This document shows, one piece after another, positions 27,413-35,389 of a DNA stretch of 64,000 nt. A program made the position numbers and the translations under genes. The notes beneath the pieces were generated by a model. The model searched no databases, was not told the origin of the DNA, and was given only the letters and a program-made list of their open reading frames with translations. This DNA is from Negativicutes bacterium (GTDB taxonomy: Bacteria; Bacillota_C; Negativicutes; Sporomusales_B; JARLHX01): positions 62,001-126,000 of the forward strand of contig JARLHX010000018.1 in assembly GCA_031292035.1 (NCBI GenBank), written 5' to 3'. Numbering within the stretch: position 1 is the first letter of the stretch; every line of letters starts with the position of its first letter.

Positions 27413-27952
27413 CTAGTGTTCGACTTTTGGCAGGTGGGGCAGCCAGCCTTTATCAAGAGTGAGTTTCAGCAGGCGATAGTCGAAGTCGAAGGCGGCGTCC
27501 AGCACATCCCGGTATACGGCGGCGATCTCCGGTTTGTAGGTTTGGTGCATAGCGCCCATCACAGCCATCTGCGACATTTTGGCGACATTGGCCAGTCCAA
27601 GGGCGATTTCCCGGTCGGTAAAACAGGCGTCATCCGGCATTTGGAGCGGGGCATCGTGGAGCTTACGCCGGGCGAACTGGACGTCAGGCAGACTGGCGCC
27701 GATCTGCGCGAGCATTTTTTCCGCCCGTTCCAGCAACCACTGTGTCTGCTCGTCGATGGCTCGCTTGAGCATCGTTCTTAGATCGTGGTCCCTTGCCTGA
27801 TTGTAGAGCACTTCGAGGCTGGAGAGGTTCTGGCGGCCCGCAGCGACAACGGCCATTAGGCCGGCGGTTTCAAAATAATTGAGGGGCTCTTTGTCGAACA
27901 TCTGATTGATGGTGGTGTTGACACTGGTGTTGATTTTATCGATTGTAGTCAT
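27413..27952 (-). CDS. DUF3231-like helical protein
   Basis: This 179-residue protein starts at the ATG whose complement is 27950-27952, preceded on the minus strand by AAGGGAGG. An upstream start would add 22 residues but lacks a ribosome binding site. It is largely alpha-helical, with MTTIDKINTSVNTTINQMF and two similar helical hairpins, and resembles the ferritin-like DUF3231 proteins known mostly from spore formers. No metal-binding motif is clear to me. It is transcribed away from the FMN enzyme gene and stands alone. Family assignment is tentative. Confidence 0.6.
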   Translation of the reverse strand: MTTIDKINTSVNTTINQMFDKEPLNYFETAGLMAVVAAGRQNLSSLEVLYNQARDHDLRTMLKRAIDEQTQWLLERAEKMLAQIGASLPDVQFARRKLHDAPLQMPDDACFTDREIALGLANVAKMSQMAVMGAMHQTYKPEIAAVYRDVLDAAFDFDYRLLKLTLDKGWLPHLPKVEH

Positions 27953-28090
27953 GAAACGGCCTCCCTTATTGCATTTAATGGCTGTTTTCTTAGAATAGGC
28001 ACAATTGGTGTTTTTCATACATTTGGGGAGGATTTAATCTGGTGGGACACGAAGTGTTGGGTGATTGGCACACGAATAGGAGGGACTACT

Positions 28091-29104
28091 GTGGATTGGA
28101 ATACATTGAAGAAGACGGCGCGGGAAAAATTTGACGGCTCCTGCCGGGTCTGCCCGGTGTGCAATGGCGTGGCCTGCGCCGGCGAAGTGCCGGGAATGGG
28201 CGGCTCAGGCACAGGAGCGTCTTTTCGTAACAATATGGCGGCTCTGGACGGCTATCGCCTGAATTTGCGTACCCAGCACAGTGTGAGCGAACCGGTGCTG
28301 AAATGCCGGATTCTGGGAATGGATTTGGCAATGCCGGTTATTGGCGCTGCCCTCGCCGGTATCGCAATTAATATGAAAGGTGCTCTGAGTGAGGAGGAGT
28401 ACGATCTGGCAGTGGTGACGGCCTGCCAGGCGGCTGGGACGATTTGTATGACCGGGGACGGCCCAAACCCGGCGATCTTTGAAACCGGGCTCAAGGCGCT
28501 GGTTGCTGCAGGCGGGTGGGGCATTCCGATTCTCAAGCCCCGTGAGACAGAGAAGATTGTGGCCCTGGCGAACAGAGCTGCTGCGGCCGGCTCGCCGGCC
28601 TTTGGTGTGGATGTCGATGCTGCGGCTCTGATCAATATGACCAACGCCGGCCAGCCGGTGGGACCAAAAACCATCGAGGAGCTTGCGGACATCAAACGTC
28701 AGACAAGTATCCCGTTCATTGTCAAAGGGGTCATGACCTCGGATGAGGCGCAGGGGTGCGTGGAAGCAGGGGTAGACGCCATCGTCATTTCCAATCACGG
28801 TGGTCGGGCAATGGATCATACGCCAGGTACGGCCGAGGTGTTGCCGCACATCGCTGAGGCGGTGAAGGGGCAAATCACCATTTTGGTGGATGGCGGGGTG
28901 CGCAGCGGGGCGGATGTTCTCAAAATGCTGGCCCTTGGCGCCGACGCTGTTCTCTTGGGCCGGCCGCTGGCGATCGGCACAGTTGGCGGTGGCTGTGAGG
29001 GAGCGCAGATGGTACTGAGCAGACTGGCGGCTGAGCTCCGGGCGGCGATGGTGCTGACCGGGACTGCCAATGTTGCCGAAGTGTCAGAGGATATCATCTG
29101 GTAA
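28091..29104 (+). CDS. FMN-dependent alpha-hydroxyacid oxidising enzyme with N-terminal Cys cluster
   Basis: This 337-residue TIM-barrel flavoprotein is related to lactate and glycolate oxidases/dehydrogenases. The C-terminal part shows the family's flavin site: PFIVKGVMTSDEA supplies the Lys, AIVISNHGGRAMDHTP the catalytic His/Arg region, and LVDGGVRSGADVLKMLALGADAVLLGR the phosphate loop. Unusually, residues 18-29 contain Cys18, Cys21, Cys24 and Cys29 (CxxCxxCxxxxC), which could hold an iron-sulfur cluster or zinc. GTG 28091 is chosen because AGGAGG lies 6 nt before it. The substrate is not known; in an anaerobe a dehydrogenase or other redox role is more likely than oxygen-dependent oxidation. 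Confidence 0.8.
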   Translation: MDWNTLKKTAREKFDGSCRVCPVCNGVACAGEVPGMGGSGTGASFRNNMAALDGYRLNLRTQHSVSEPVLKCRILGMDLAMPVIGAALAGIAINMKGALSEEEYDLAVVTACQAAGTICMTGDGPNPAIFETGLKALVAAGGWGIPILKPRETEKIVALANRAAAAGSPAFGVDVDAAALINMTNAGQPVGPKTIEELADIKRQTSIPFIVKGVMTSDEAQGCVEAGVDAIVISNHGGRAMDHTPGTAEVLPHIAEAVKGQITILVDGGVRSGADVLKMLALGADAVLLGRPLAIGTVGGGCEGAQMVLSRLAAELRAAMVLTGTANVAEVSEDIIW

Positions 29105-29236
29105 AGTGATCGATAGCAAGTTAGCATCAGAAAGACTTTTTTCTACATATTTATTCATTTAGTTATTTAAAGTAGTAGCAGGAATCTGTATTGGTTGGTA
29201 GAATACTATAATTCATTAAACGGTGGAGGGATATTT

Positions 29237-30235
29237 ATGCAAAAGAAAATGTTAGCGGTCGGGTTGGCGGTTGTTTTCTTGCTCACAGCGATCATGGTTG
29301 GCTGTGGATCTAACCAACCGGCTCCGCAACAACCAGCTCAGAAGATTATTATTGCTTACACTCCTTGGACTGGATACGGGGCCTTATTTGTAGCTAAAGA
29401 AAAGGGAATGTTTAAATCCAGAGGGCTGGATGTTGAACTGCAATCCATCGAAGGGGTAGGCGACCGCAAGCAAGCTCTCGCCGCCGGGAAAATCCAGGGT
29501 ATGGCTGCATCCCTCGACGTTTCGGTTTCAGCAGTAGCTGAGCTGCCGCTGAAGTTCGTCTGGGCATTTGACTCTTCCGCCGGAGCCGACGGACTGATTG
29601 TAAAACCGGAAATCAAGACCATGGCTGACCTCAAAGGCAAACAAGTTGCTTATCACAAAGGTTCTGCCTCCCATCTTCTTTTAGCCGCGCTGCTTGATAA
29701 AGCCGGCATGAAAGAATCAGATATCGTCTCTGTTGACATGAAGGCCTCTGAAGCCGCTGCCGCATTCATGGCTGGCAAAGTTGACGCCGCCATTACCTGG
29801 GAACCGCATCTGAGCAAGGCGGCCAAAGCTGGCGGTACCATCCTGGCTACCTCGAAAGATACCCCTGGCTTGATCGCCGACGTGCTGGTGTTCAAGGATG
29901 ACTATGTCAAAGCCAATTCCGCCACAGTCGAGAAAATCGTAGCCGCGATGGCTGAAGCGACTGAGTATCTGCAGAAAAACCCGGCTGATGCCAGCAAACC
30001 GATTGCCGAAGCCTTCAAGATGAAACCTGAAGAAGTAGTGGAAGACTTCGCGACCCTGAAGTTCTATGACCTCAAAGGCAACCTCGACTTCTACGGCACC
30101 ACCGAAAAGCCTGGTCCGATGTACGATGTGGCCAAGCGGGCCGCCCAGTTCTATGTTGACCAGAAGGTTCTGAAAGAAATTCCTGATGTAACCAAGAATA
30201 TCGATCCGAGCTTTATCAACAAGCTAAAAAAATAG
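29237..30235 (+). CDS. ABC transporter substrate-binding lipoprotein (NitT/TauT type)
   Basis: The 332-residue lipoprotein has its lipobox at IMVGC, with Cys23 as the anchor. After the linker the fold follows the SsuA/TauA family: YTPWTGYGALFVAKEKGMF near the start, GKQVAYHKGSASHLLL and AAITWEPHLSKA in the ligand-binding lobes. It catches a small molecule, in this family often a sulfonate, nitrate or a pyrimidine precursor, and delivers it to the permease downstream. ATG 29237 follows GGTGGAGGG. A cruciform-like terminator separates it from the permease genes, which suggests much higher expression of the binding protein. Confidence 0.9.
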   Translation: MQKKMLAVGLAVVFLLTAIMVGCGSNQPAPQQPAQKIIIAYTPWTGYGALFVAKEKGMFKSRGLDVELQSIEGVGDRKQALAAGKIQGMAASLDVSVSAVAELPLKFVWAFDSSAGADGLIVKPEIKTMADLKGKQVAYHKGSASHLLLAALLDKAGMKESDIVSVDMKASEAAAAFMAGKVDAAITWEPHLSKAAKAGGTILATSKDTPGLIADVLVFKDDYVKANSATVEKIVAAMAEATEYLQKNPADASKPIAEAFKMKPEEVVEDFATLKFYDLKGNLDFYGTTEKPGPMYDVAKRAAQFYVDQKVLKEIPDVTKNIDPSFINKLKK

Positions 30236-30253
30236 GGTATAATTTTAGGCAGC

Positions 30254-30300
30254 AAGAGGCTGTTGACAAGGCGCCAGCGCCTATCGCAGCCTCTTTCTTG
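30254..30300 (+). terminator. Branched terminator or attenuator between binding protein and permease genes
   Basis: AAGAGGCTG pairs with CAGCCTCTT, and the loop contains a second stem AGGCGC-CA-GCGCCT, followed by TTTCTTG. Partial termination here would set the ratio of binding protein to permease. The remaining 175 nt to the permease gene show no further gene. Confidence 0.7.
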
Positions 30301-30479
30301 TACGAATCGGAAGTTTGTACTTTCTAAAGTCGGATGAAACGACTCAGTTTTTGCCTGTTAAGGATGTTCGCCGCCTGGCGCTGAACAAGCTGATCGCATC
30401 AAGGCCAAAGTGTTGCGTTGGCTCATGGCAAACCTAGTCTTATCTTAATCTGCCGGGAAGTAACAGGGGGAAGGTGGTC

Positions 30480-31286
30480 GTGTTGACCAAAAACAACTTA
30501 TTTATGCCCAAAGCCGCTATTCCGCGACATTTATACTGGCTGTGCAGTGCACTGGCTTTTTTCGTTCTGTTCGCAGTCTGGTCGATCCTCACATACGGCA
30601 AGGTTGTCCCGCCGCTTTTTCTGCCTACTCCTGGAGCCATTGTCGCTAGCGCTGTCGAGCTTTTCGGCGAGTTTAACCTGCTGGATGACGTCTGGGCCAG
30701 TGTGTACCGGGTGACTGTCGGCTTCGTGGTGGCTGCGGTCATTGGCGTGCCGCTGGGAGTCCTGATGGGAAGCCTCAAGACCTTTGAAGCTTTTTTTGAG
30801 CCCCTGCTGGGCTTTATCCGCTATATGCCGGCGTCGGCCTTCATCCCGTTGTTCATTCTGTGGCTGGGGATCGGGGAGAGCGAAAAGATCGCGGTGATTT
30901 TTTTCGGCACTTTCTTTCAGATGACGCTGATGGTCATGGATGTGACCAAGAATGTTTCGCTGGACCTTATCAATACCGCCTATACGCTCGGGGTTTCCCA
31001 GCGGGGCGTTTTCCGGCGGGTCATCCTGCCAGCCAGCCTGCCGGGGATTGTCGATACCCTGCGCATCACCTTCGGCTGGGCATGGACCTATCTGGTGGTG
31101 GCTGAGATTGTGGCCGCCAGTTCGGGTCTCGGCTATATGATCATGCAGTCCCAGCGCTTTTTAAAGACTTCGAATATTATCGTCGGCATTGTGGTGATTG
31201 GGATCATCGGCATTGTGATCGATGTGTTCTTTAAATGGTTATACGCCCGGCTCTTCCCATGGCTGGGGAAAGGGGGCGTGCACTGA
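30480..31286 (+). CDS. ABC transporter permease (TauC/SsuC type)
   Basis: The protein is about 268 residues with six predicted membrane helices. The cytoplasmic coupling loop is of the EAA type, seen as NTAYTLGVSQRGVFRRVILPASLPGI (about 165-190 in parts), which docks with the ATPase. GTG 30480 is preferred after AGGGGGAAGG, although TTG 30483 is nearly as good. It overlaps the ATPase gene by one nucleotide (TGATG), so the two are translationally coupled. It imports the ligand of the upstream binding protein. Confidence 0.9.
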   Translation: MLTKNNLFMPKAAIPRHLYWLCSALAFFVLFAVWSILTYGKVVPPLFLPTPGAIVASAVELFGEFNLLDDVWASVYRVTVGFVVAAVIGVPLGVLMGSLKTFEAFFEPLLGFIRYMPASAFIPLFILWLGIGESEKIAVIFFGTFFQMTLMVMDVTKNVSLDLINTAYTLGVSQRGVFRRVILPASLPGIVDTLRITFGWAWTYLVVAEIVAASSGLGYMIMQSQRFLKTSNIIVGIVVIGIIGIVIDVFFKWLYARLFPWLGKGGVH

Positions 31287-32092
31287 TGAGCGTCAAATTG
31301 CTGGTGGAGAATGTGTCCAAGGTTTTTTGCGACAAGAATCGTGAGGTCGTGGCCCTGGAGAATACTAATTTTAGCGTGGCTCCCAACGAATTTATCACCA
31401 TCCTCGGGCCCTCCGGCTGCGGTAAGTCGACCATCCTCAAGGTCATCGCCGGACTGGAGGAACCGTCAAGCGGCCGGGTTATCCTCGACGGCAAGGAGAT
31501 CCAGGGGCCGGGCGCGGATCGGGGAATGGTGTTTCAGAGCTATACCCTCTTTCCCTGGCTGAGTGTGGAGGAGAATATCGAATTCGGTTTGGATGTGTCC
31601 GGCCGGCCAAAAGCCGAACGTCGCGAGATTGCCCAGCATTATCTGGAGAAGATCGGGCTCAAGGGTTTTGAAAAGGCCTTCCCCGGCAGCCTGTCGGGGG
31701 GGATGAAGCAGCGGGTGGCTATCGCCCGGGCGCTGGCCAACGACCCGCAGATTTTGCTGATGGACGAACCGTTTGGCGCACTGGATGCTCAGACCCGGGC
31801 GGTGATGCAGGAACTGCTGCTTAGCGTCTGGGAAGAATCACACAAGACTATTTTGTTTGTCACCCATGACGTGGAAGAAGCGGTGTTTATGGGCGATACT
31901 GTCTATGTCATGACAGCCCGTCCGGGTCGGATCAAAGCCCGGATCGAGGTCCCCCTTTCCCGCCCGCGCAACTATGGCATGAAGACCTCCGATGTTTTTA
32001 TCGATATCAAAAAGGAAATATTCGAGCTGATCCGGGAAGAGAGCTGGAAAGCGGCCAACAGCCTTGATATGCTGGAGGATAACCGTGAATAA
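31286..32092 (+). CDS. ABC transporter ATP-binding protein (TauB/SsuB type)
   Basis: The protein is 268 residues with Walker A GPSGCGKSTIL, Q-loop VFQSYTLFPW, signature LSGGMKQRVAIARAL, Walker B ILLMDEPFGALDA and the switch His in FVTHDVEEAVFMGD. It powers the importer formed with the permease encoded just upstream. The start ATG 31286 overlaps the permease stop. It ends 8 nt into the next gene, ogt, whose presence in this transcript is probably only positional. Confidence 0.93.
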   Translation: MSVKLLVENVSKVFCDKNREVVALENTNFSVAPNEFITILGPSGCGKSTILKVIAGLEEPSSGRVILDGKEIQGPGADRGMVFQSYTLFPWLSVEENIEFGLDVSGRPKAERREIAQHYLEKIGLKGFEKAFPGSLSGGMKQRVAIARALANDPQILLMDEPFGALDAQTRAVMQELLLSVWEESHKTILFVTHDVEEAVFMGDTVYVMTARPGRIKARIEVPLSRPRNYGMKTSDVFIDIKKEIFELIREESWKAANSLDMLEDNRE

Positions 32093-32588
32093 GGTGTATG
32101 ACGTCCTGGCTACCGACTGGGGCTACGCGGTGGCTGTTTGGTCGCCCCGCGGCCTGTGGGAGCTGACCTTTCCCCGCCCGGATGCCGCTACCGCGCTGGC
32201 GGAGGTGACCACAGAGGCTGTCGCCAACAGCGATACAACCCTGGCCGAGCAGCTCCTGCAGGAACTAAAGCTATATTATACCGGCTATCGCGTCGAATTT
32301 GGCGTGCCGATCGACTGGAGCGGCTACACCCCCTTCCAGGCGGCGGTACTGCGATATACCGCCAGCATACACTACAGTGAAGTGACAACCTACGGCCAGG
32401 TGGCAGCCGCCATTGGTGCCCCGCGGGCGTCGCGGGCTGTGGGCGGAGCGCTGCACATCAACCGCACCCCGGTCGTGGTTCCCTGCCACCGGGTGCTGGG
32501 AGCGGCCGGCAAACTGGGCGGATTCGGCGGCGGACTGGAACTGAAAAGGGCGCTGCTGCTTCTCGAACAAGGGGTAGCTGCAGTCTAA
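32085..32588 (+). CDS. ogt: Methylated-DNA--protein cysteine methyltransferase
   Basis: The protein is 167 residues. The suicide active site VVVPCHRVLGAAGKLGGFGGG (about 130-150) holds the alkyl-acceptor Cys in PCHR. The preceding TTYGQVAAAIGAPRASRAVGGAL is the helix-turn-helix that flips out O6-methylguanine. It repairs alkylated guanine or thymine and is used once per molecule. GTG 32085 is preferred because GGAGG precedes it at 8 nt, and it overlaps the ATPase gene by 8 nt. Confidence 0.93.
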   Translation: MNKVYDVLATDWGYAVAVWSPRGLWELTFPRPDAATALAEVTTEAVANSDTTLAEQLLQELKLYYTGYRVEFGVPIDWSGYTPFQAAVLRYTASIHYSEVTTYGQVAAAIGAPRASRAVGGALHINRTPVVVPCHRVLGAAGKLGGFGGGLELKRALLLLEQGVAAV

Positions 32589-32615
32589 CCGGGAAATCGG
32601 TGGCGCAAAAATAAG

Positions 32616-32645
32616 TTGCCAGTGGCCCAGTCCGCAGGATATAAT
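32616..32645 (+). promoter_or_regulatory. Sigma-A promoter of the YvlD-like gene
   Basis: TTGCCA (32616-32621) and a perfect TATAAT (32640-32645) are separated by 18 nt, about 35 nt before the start codon. Confidence 0.7.
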
Positions 32646-32678
32646 AATCATATTAGCGTTATTCAGGGAGGCTGAGCT

Positions 32679-33023
32679 GTGGCCGGTTTTCTGTTGCGAA
32701 TTATTATCAACGCTGTCGTGTTATTTGTTGTGGCTGTGAAATTACCGGGCATATTCGTGGACACTCTGGGCGGAACGCTGTTGGGTGCGGCGATTATCGG
32801 TCTGGCAAATGCGGCGATCAGGCCGCTCATGACACTGGCTTCCGCTCCTTTCAATTTGGTCACCCTGGGTGGCTGCACTGTTTTTACCAATCTCCTGGCG
32901 CCACTGATGGTGGTAAAGGCCCTGCCGGGTTTTGCTATATCCAGCTTTCTCGCTCCGGCGGCTGGGGTGGTATTGATGACGGTTTGCAGTTATACCCTCT
33001 CGAAGGTAATTCACGACCGCTAG
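32679..33023 (+). CDS. YvlD-like small membrane protein (phage holin family 4)
   Basis: The protein is 114 residues with four hydrophobic helices and conserved Pro/Gly/Asn patterns such as GTLLGAAIIGLANAAIRPLM and FAISSFLAPAAG. It belongs to the group named after a mycobacteriophage holin, but chromosomal members like YvlD are ordinary inner-membrane proteins of unknown role. Nothing around it suggests a prophage. The start is GTG 32679 after AGGGAGG. It has its own promoter and a strong terminator. Confidence 0.8.
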   Translation: MAGFLLRIIINAVVLFVVAVKLPGIFVDTLGGTLLGAAIIGLANAAIRPLMTLASAPFNLVTLGGCTVFTNLLAPLMVVKALPGFAISSFLAPAAGVVLMTVCSYTLSKVIHDR

Positions 33024-33034
33024 GACAAAACGGG

Positions 33035-33057
33035 AAGCACCTCGCTGAGGTGCTTTT
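33035..33057 (+). terminator. Terminator after the YvlD-like gene
   Basis: AAGCACCTC-GCT-GAGGTGCTT is a perfect 9-bp stem followed by TT and a T-rich stretch. Confidence 0.88.
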
Positions 33058-33086
33058 ATCTTTTGATTTGAAAAATGGAGGTTGTC

Positions 33087-33899
33087 ATGTCAATCAAACT
33101 TGTTGCTGTAGATCTCGACGATACGCTGCTGGACAACGCCCGGAAGGTTTCGGAGCGGACGAAGGTCGCCATTCAAAAGGCGGTGGGTCAGGGGGTGGCG
33201 GTCACCTTATCGACCGGACGGATGCACCGGTCGGCGCTGCCTTACGCGTTGGAACTCGCCCTGGATATCCCGTTGATCACCTATAACGGCGCACTGATCC
33301 GTTCCAGCCTGTCGAATGAAACGCTGTTTCACCGGCCGATGGCGGCGGAAACGGCCGCCGAGGTGGTGGAGCTTTTCAGGGAACGCGGCTGGTTTATTCA
33401 GGTCTATCTCGACGATGTCCTGTATGTGAAGGAACGGGACGCCAGAGCCCGTTATTATGAGGAAGTAGCCGGTATCGAGGCAGTGGCTGTGGGGGACCGG
33501 ATTTACTCTCTGGGCGGAACGCCGACCAAGCTGCTGTCGGTGGCTGAACCGGAGGAGAACGCGAGAATCCGCACTGTGCTGGCCGAGGTCTTTGGCGAAC
33601 GGCTGTATGCCACGGTGTCGAAGCCAAACTATCTGGAAATGGCCAATCCCAGCGTGAATAAAGGAGTGGCCCTTGATTTTCTGGCCCAGCGTCTTGGGAT
33701 TGACCGCACAGAAATCATGGCTGTGGGTGATTCCTTGAACGACATGGATATGATTGAATATGCCGGCTGGGGAGTGGCGATGGGCAATGCCCGGGCAGAG
33801 CTGAAAAGGGTGGCCCAGGCGGTGACGGGTGCCAATGACGCCGACGGCGTCGCTGAGGCAATTGAAAAATATGTTCTGAAACCTGCCGGCGAAAAATAA
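33087..33899 (+). CDS. Cof-type HAD phosphatase
   Basis: This 270-residue member of the haloacid dehalogenase superfamily belongs to the Cof subfamily with a C2B cap. Motif I is VAVDLDDTLLDN (nucleophile Asp about residue 8), motif II STGRMHRS, motif III Lys near NPSVNKGVALDFL, and motif IV GDSLNDMDMIEYAG. It hydrolyses a small phosphorylated metabolite; members are often promiscuous on sugar phosphates or FMN. ATG 33087 follows TGGAGG at 5 nt; an in-frame ATG at 33075 overlaps the ribosome binding site. Confidence 0.9.
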   Translation: MSIKLVAVDLDDTLLDNARKVSERTKVAIQKAVGQGVAVTLSTGRMHRSALPYALELALDIPLITYNGALIRSSLSNETLFHRPMAAETAAEVVELFRERGWFIQVYLDDVLYVKERDARARYYEEVAGIEAVAVGDRIYSLGGTPTKLLSVAEPEENARIRTVLAEVFGERLYATVSKPNYLEMANPSVNKGVALDFLAQRLGIDRTEIMAVGDSLNDMDMIEYAGWGVAMGNARAELKRVAQAVTGANDADGVAEAIEKYVLKPAGEK

Positions 33900-33918
33900 C
33901 GCCGGCAGTCTTTTTTTT
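33883..33918 (+). terminator. Terminator overlapping the end of the HAD gene
   Basis: CTGCCGGCG and CGCCGGCAG pair around a loop that contains the TAA stop codon, followed by TCTTTTTTTT. Confidence 0.85.
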
Positions 33919-33960
33919 GTTCTGCGTGGCAGGGATTCGCCTTTAAAATGGAGTATTCAA

Positions 33961-34072
33961 TTGATACTGCCGCAATGGCGGCAAACTAAAGCAGGTATCA
34001 ACTGAGGATGGCGCCTGAAGGCAGAATGCCGCTGAGGTATTTCGCGGCACCGACCGCCGGCGACTGTCGCTT
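33961..34072 (+). promoter_or_regulatory. Structured leader before glycerate kinase
   Basis: TTGATACTGC (33961-33970) pairs with GCAGGTATCAA (33991-34001) with one bulged G, enclosing CCGCAATGGCGG. It is followed by GCC-TGAA-GGC and TGCCGC/GCGGCA (34027-34049). The helices are stacked in about 110 nt just before the gene. It could be a regulatory RNA, but I cannot match it to a named riboswitch class. Confidence 0.4.
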
Positions 34073-34102
34073 GGTGAATTTAGGGAATTGGAGTGATAAT
34101 CT

Positions 34103-35248
34103 GTGCGGATAGTGATAGCTCCGGACTCATTCAAGGGCAGCGTTTCGGCGCTGGGAGTGGCCAATGCCATGGAACAGGGGGTTTTGCAGGTTTTTCCTGA
34201 GGCCGAAGTGCTGAAGGTGCCGATCGCCGACGGTGGTGAGGGAACGGTGGAAGCGCTGGTAACAGCCACCGGTGGCCAGATGATTTACGAAGATGTGATT
34301 GGGCCGCTGGGCGAGACAGTCAAGGCCTATTGGGGCATTCTCGGTGATGGCGATACTGCGGTGATCGAAATGGCGGCCGCTTCGGGTCTGCCGCTGGTTC
34401 CCAAGGAACTACGCGATCCGCGCATCACTACGACCTATGGTACCGGCCAGTTGATGAAGTCGGTTCTCGACCGGGGTCTGCGCAAGATCATCATCGGCAT
34501 TGGCGGCAGCGCCACCAATGACGGCGGAACAGGCATGGCCCAGGCGCTAGGGGCGCGTTTTTACGCTGCTGACGGCAGCGAGCTGCCGCCTGGGGGCGGG
34601 CCGCTGGCCAAGCTGGCAAGCATGGATTTGGGTGGTCTGGATGCCAGGCTGAAAGAGACGGTCATCATGGTGGCCTGTGATGTCGATAACCCCCTTTGCG
34701 GCCCCCGCGGCGCTTCGGCGGTGTACGGCCCGCAGAAAGGGGCGACTCCGGCCATGATAGCCGAACTGGATGCCGCCCTGAAGGTGTTTGCTGATGTCGC
34801 CAAGGTTGCCACAGGCAAAGATGTGGCCGAACTGCCCGGAGCAGGGGCTGCCGGCGGTCTAGGGGCAGGATTGCTCTTTTTCACCAACGCCAAACTGCGG
34901 CCGGGGGTTGAAATCGTTCTGGAAACCACCGGTTTTCCGGCAATGGTTTCGCTGGCCCAACTGGTCATCACCGGCGAGGGGCGGACTGATTTTCAGACTG
35001 CCTTTGGCAAAGCACCGGTAGGAGTGGCCAAGATTGCCAAGCAGTATCAGGTGCCGGTGATCTGCATAGCCGGTGGTTTGGGCCAAGGCCATGAAGATGT
35101 TTATGCCCATGGAATCGACGGTCTGACAAGTGTCGTACCGCAGCCCATGTCGCTGGAAGAGTGTATGCAGAGCGGCGCGGAGCTGATTGCCGCCGCCACC
35201 GCCAGAGCGATGAGACTGATCAAAGTCGGTCAGCAAATGAAAGGCTAA
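34103..35248 (+). CDS. glxK: Glycerate kinase
   Basis: The protein is 381 residues, normal for the GarK/GlxK family. MRIVIAPDSFKGSVSALGVANAMEQG at the N-terminus, VPIADGGEGTVEAL and IGIGGSATNDGGTGMAQALGARFYA are the family's signature segments. It phosphorylates D-glycerate to 2- or 3-phosphoglycerate, feeding lower glycolysis. It starts at GTG 34103 after TTGGAGTGAT. It is monocistronic, behind the structured leader described above. Confidence 0.92.
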   Translation: MRIVIAPDSFKGSVSALGVANAMEQGVLQVFPEAEVLKVPIADGGEGTVEALVTATGGQMIYEDVIGPLGETVKAYWGILGDGDTAVIEMAAASGLPLVPKELRDPRITTTYGTGQLMKSVLDRGLRKIIIGIGGSATNDGGTGMAQALGARFYAADGSELPPGGGPLAKLASMDLGGLDARLKETVIMVACDVDNPLCGPRGASAVYGPQKGATPAMIAELDAALKVFADVAKVATGKDVAELPGAGAAGGLGAGLLFFTNAKLRPGVEIVLETTGFPAMVSLAQLVITGEGRTDFQTAFGKAPVGVAKIAKQYQVPVICIAGGLGQGHEDVYAHGIDGLTSVVPQPMSLEECMQSGAELIAAATARAMRLIKVGQQMKG

Positions 35249-35284
35249 GCATTTACAGCAGCCGGAAAATAGTGTATAGTTAAA

Positions 35285-35363
35285 AATGGTTAACTCATCT
35301 GAATAATTGAGTTAACCATTTCTTTGTTTGGAAGGTTAACCAATAAATATAAAGCAGTTAACA
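35285..35363 (+). promoter_or_regulatory. Two tandem BirA (biotin repressor) operators
   Basis: Site 1 is TGGTTAAC (35287-35294), a 16-nt spacer, then GTTAACCA (35311-35318). Site 2 is GGTTAAC (35334-35340), a 16-nt spacer, then GTTAACA (35357-35363). Both match the Firmicute BirA site GTTAAC-N15/16-GTTAAC. They lie between glycerate kinase and the first gene of the biotin operon and imply repression by BirA loaded with biotinyl-AMP. Confidence 0.9.
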
Positions 35364-35389
35364 ATGCGGAGGCAGAAGGGGTAGTAGCG

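Noticed and set aside
32679..33023. Prophage holin
   Set aside because: The family name includes holin but there are no phage genes nearby; the gene matches chromosomal YvlD-like proteins.
33961..34072. Cyclic-di-GMP (GEMM) riboswitch before glycerate kinase
   Set aside because: A GGCAAAC segment resembles part of the motif, but the partner ACGCAAAGC and the typical three-way junction are missing.
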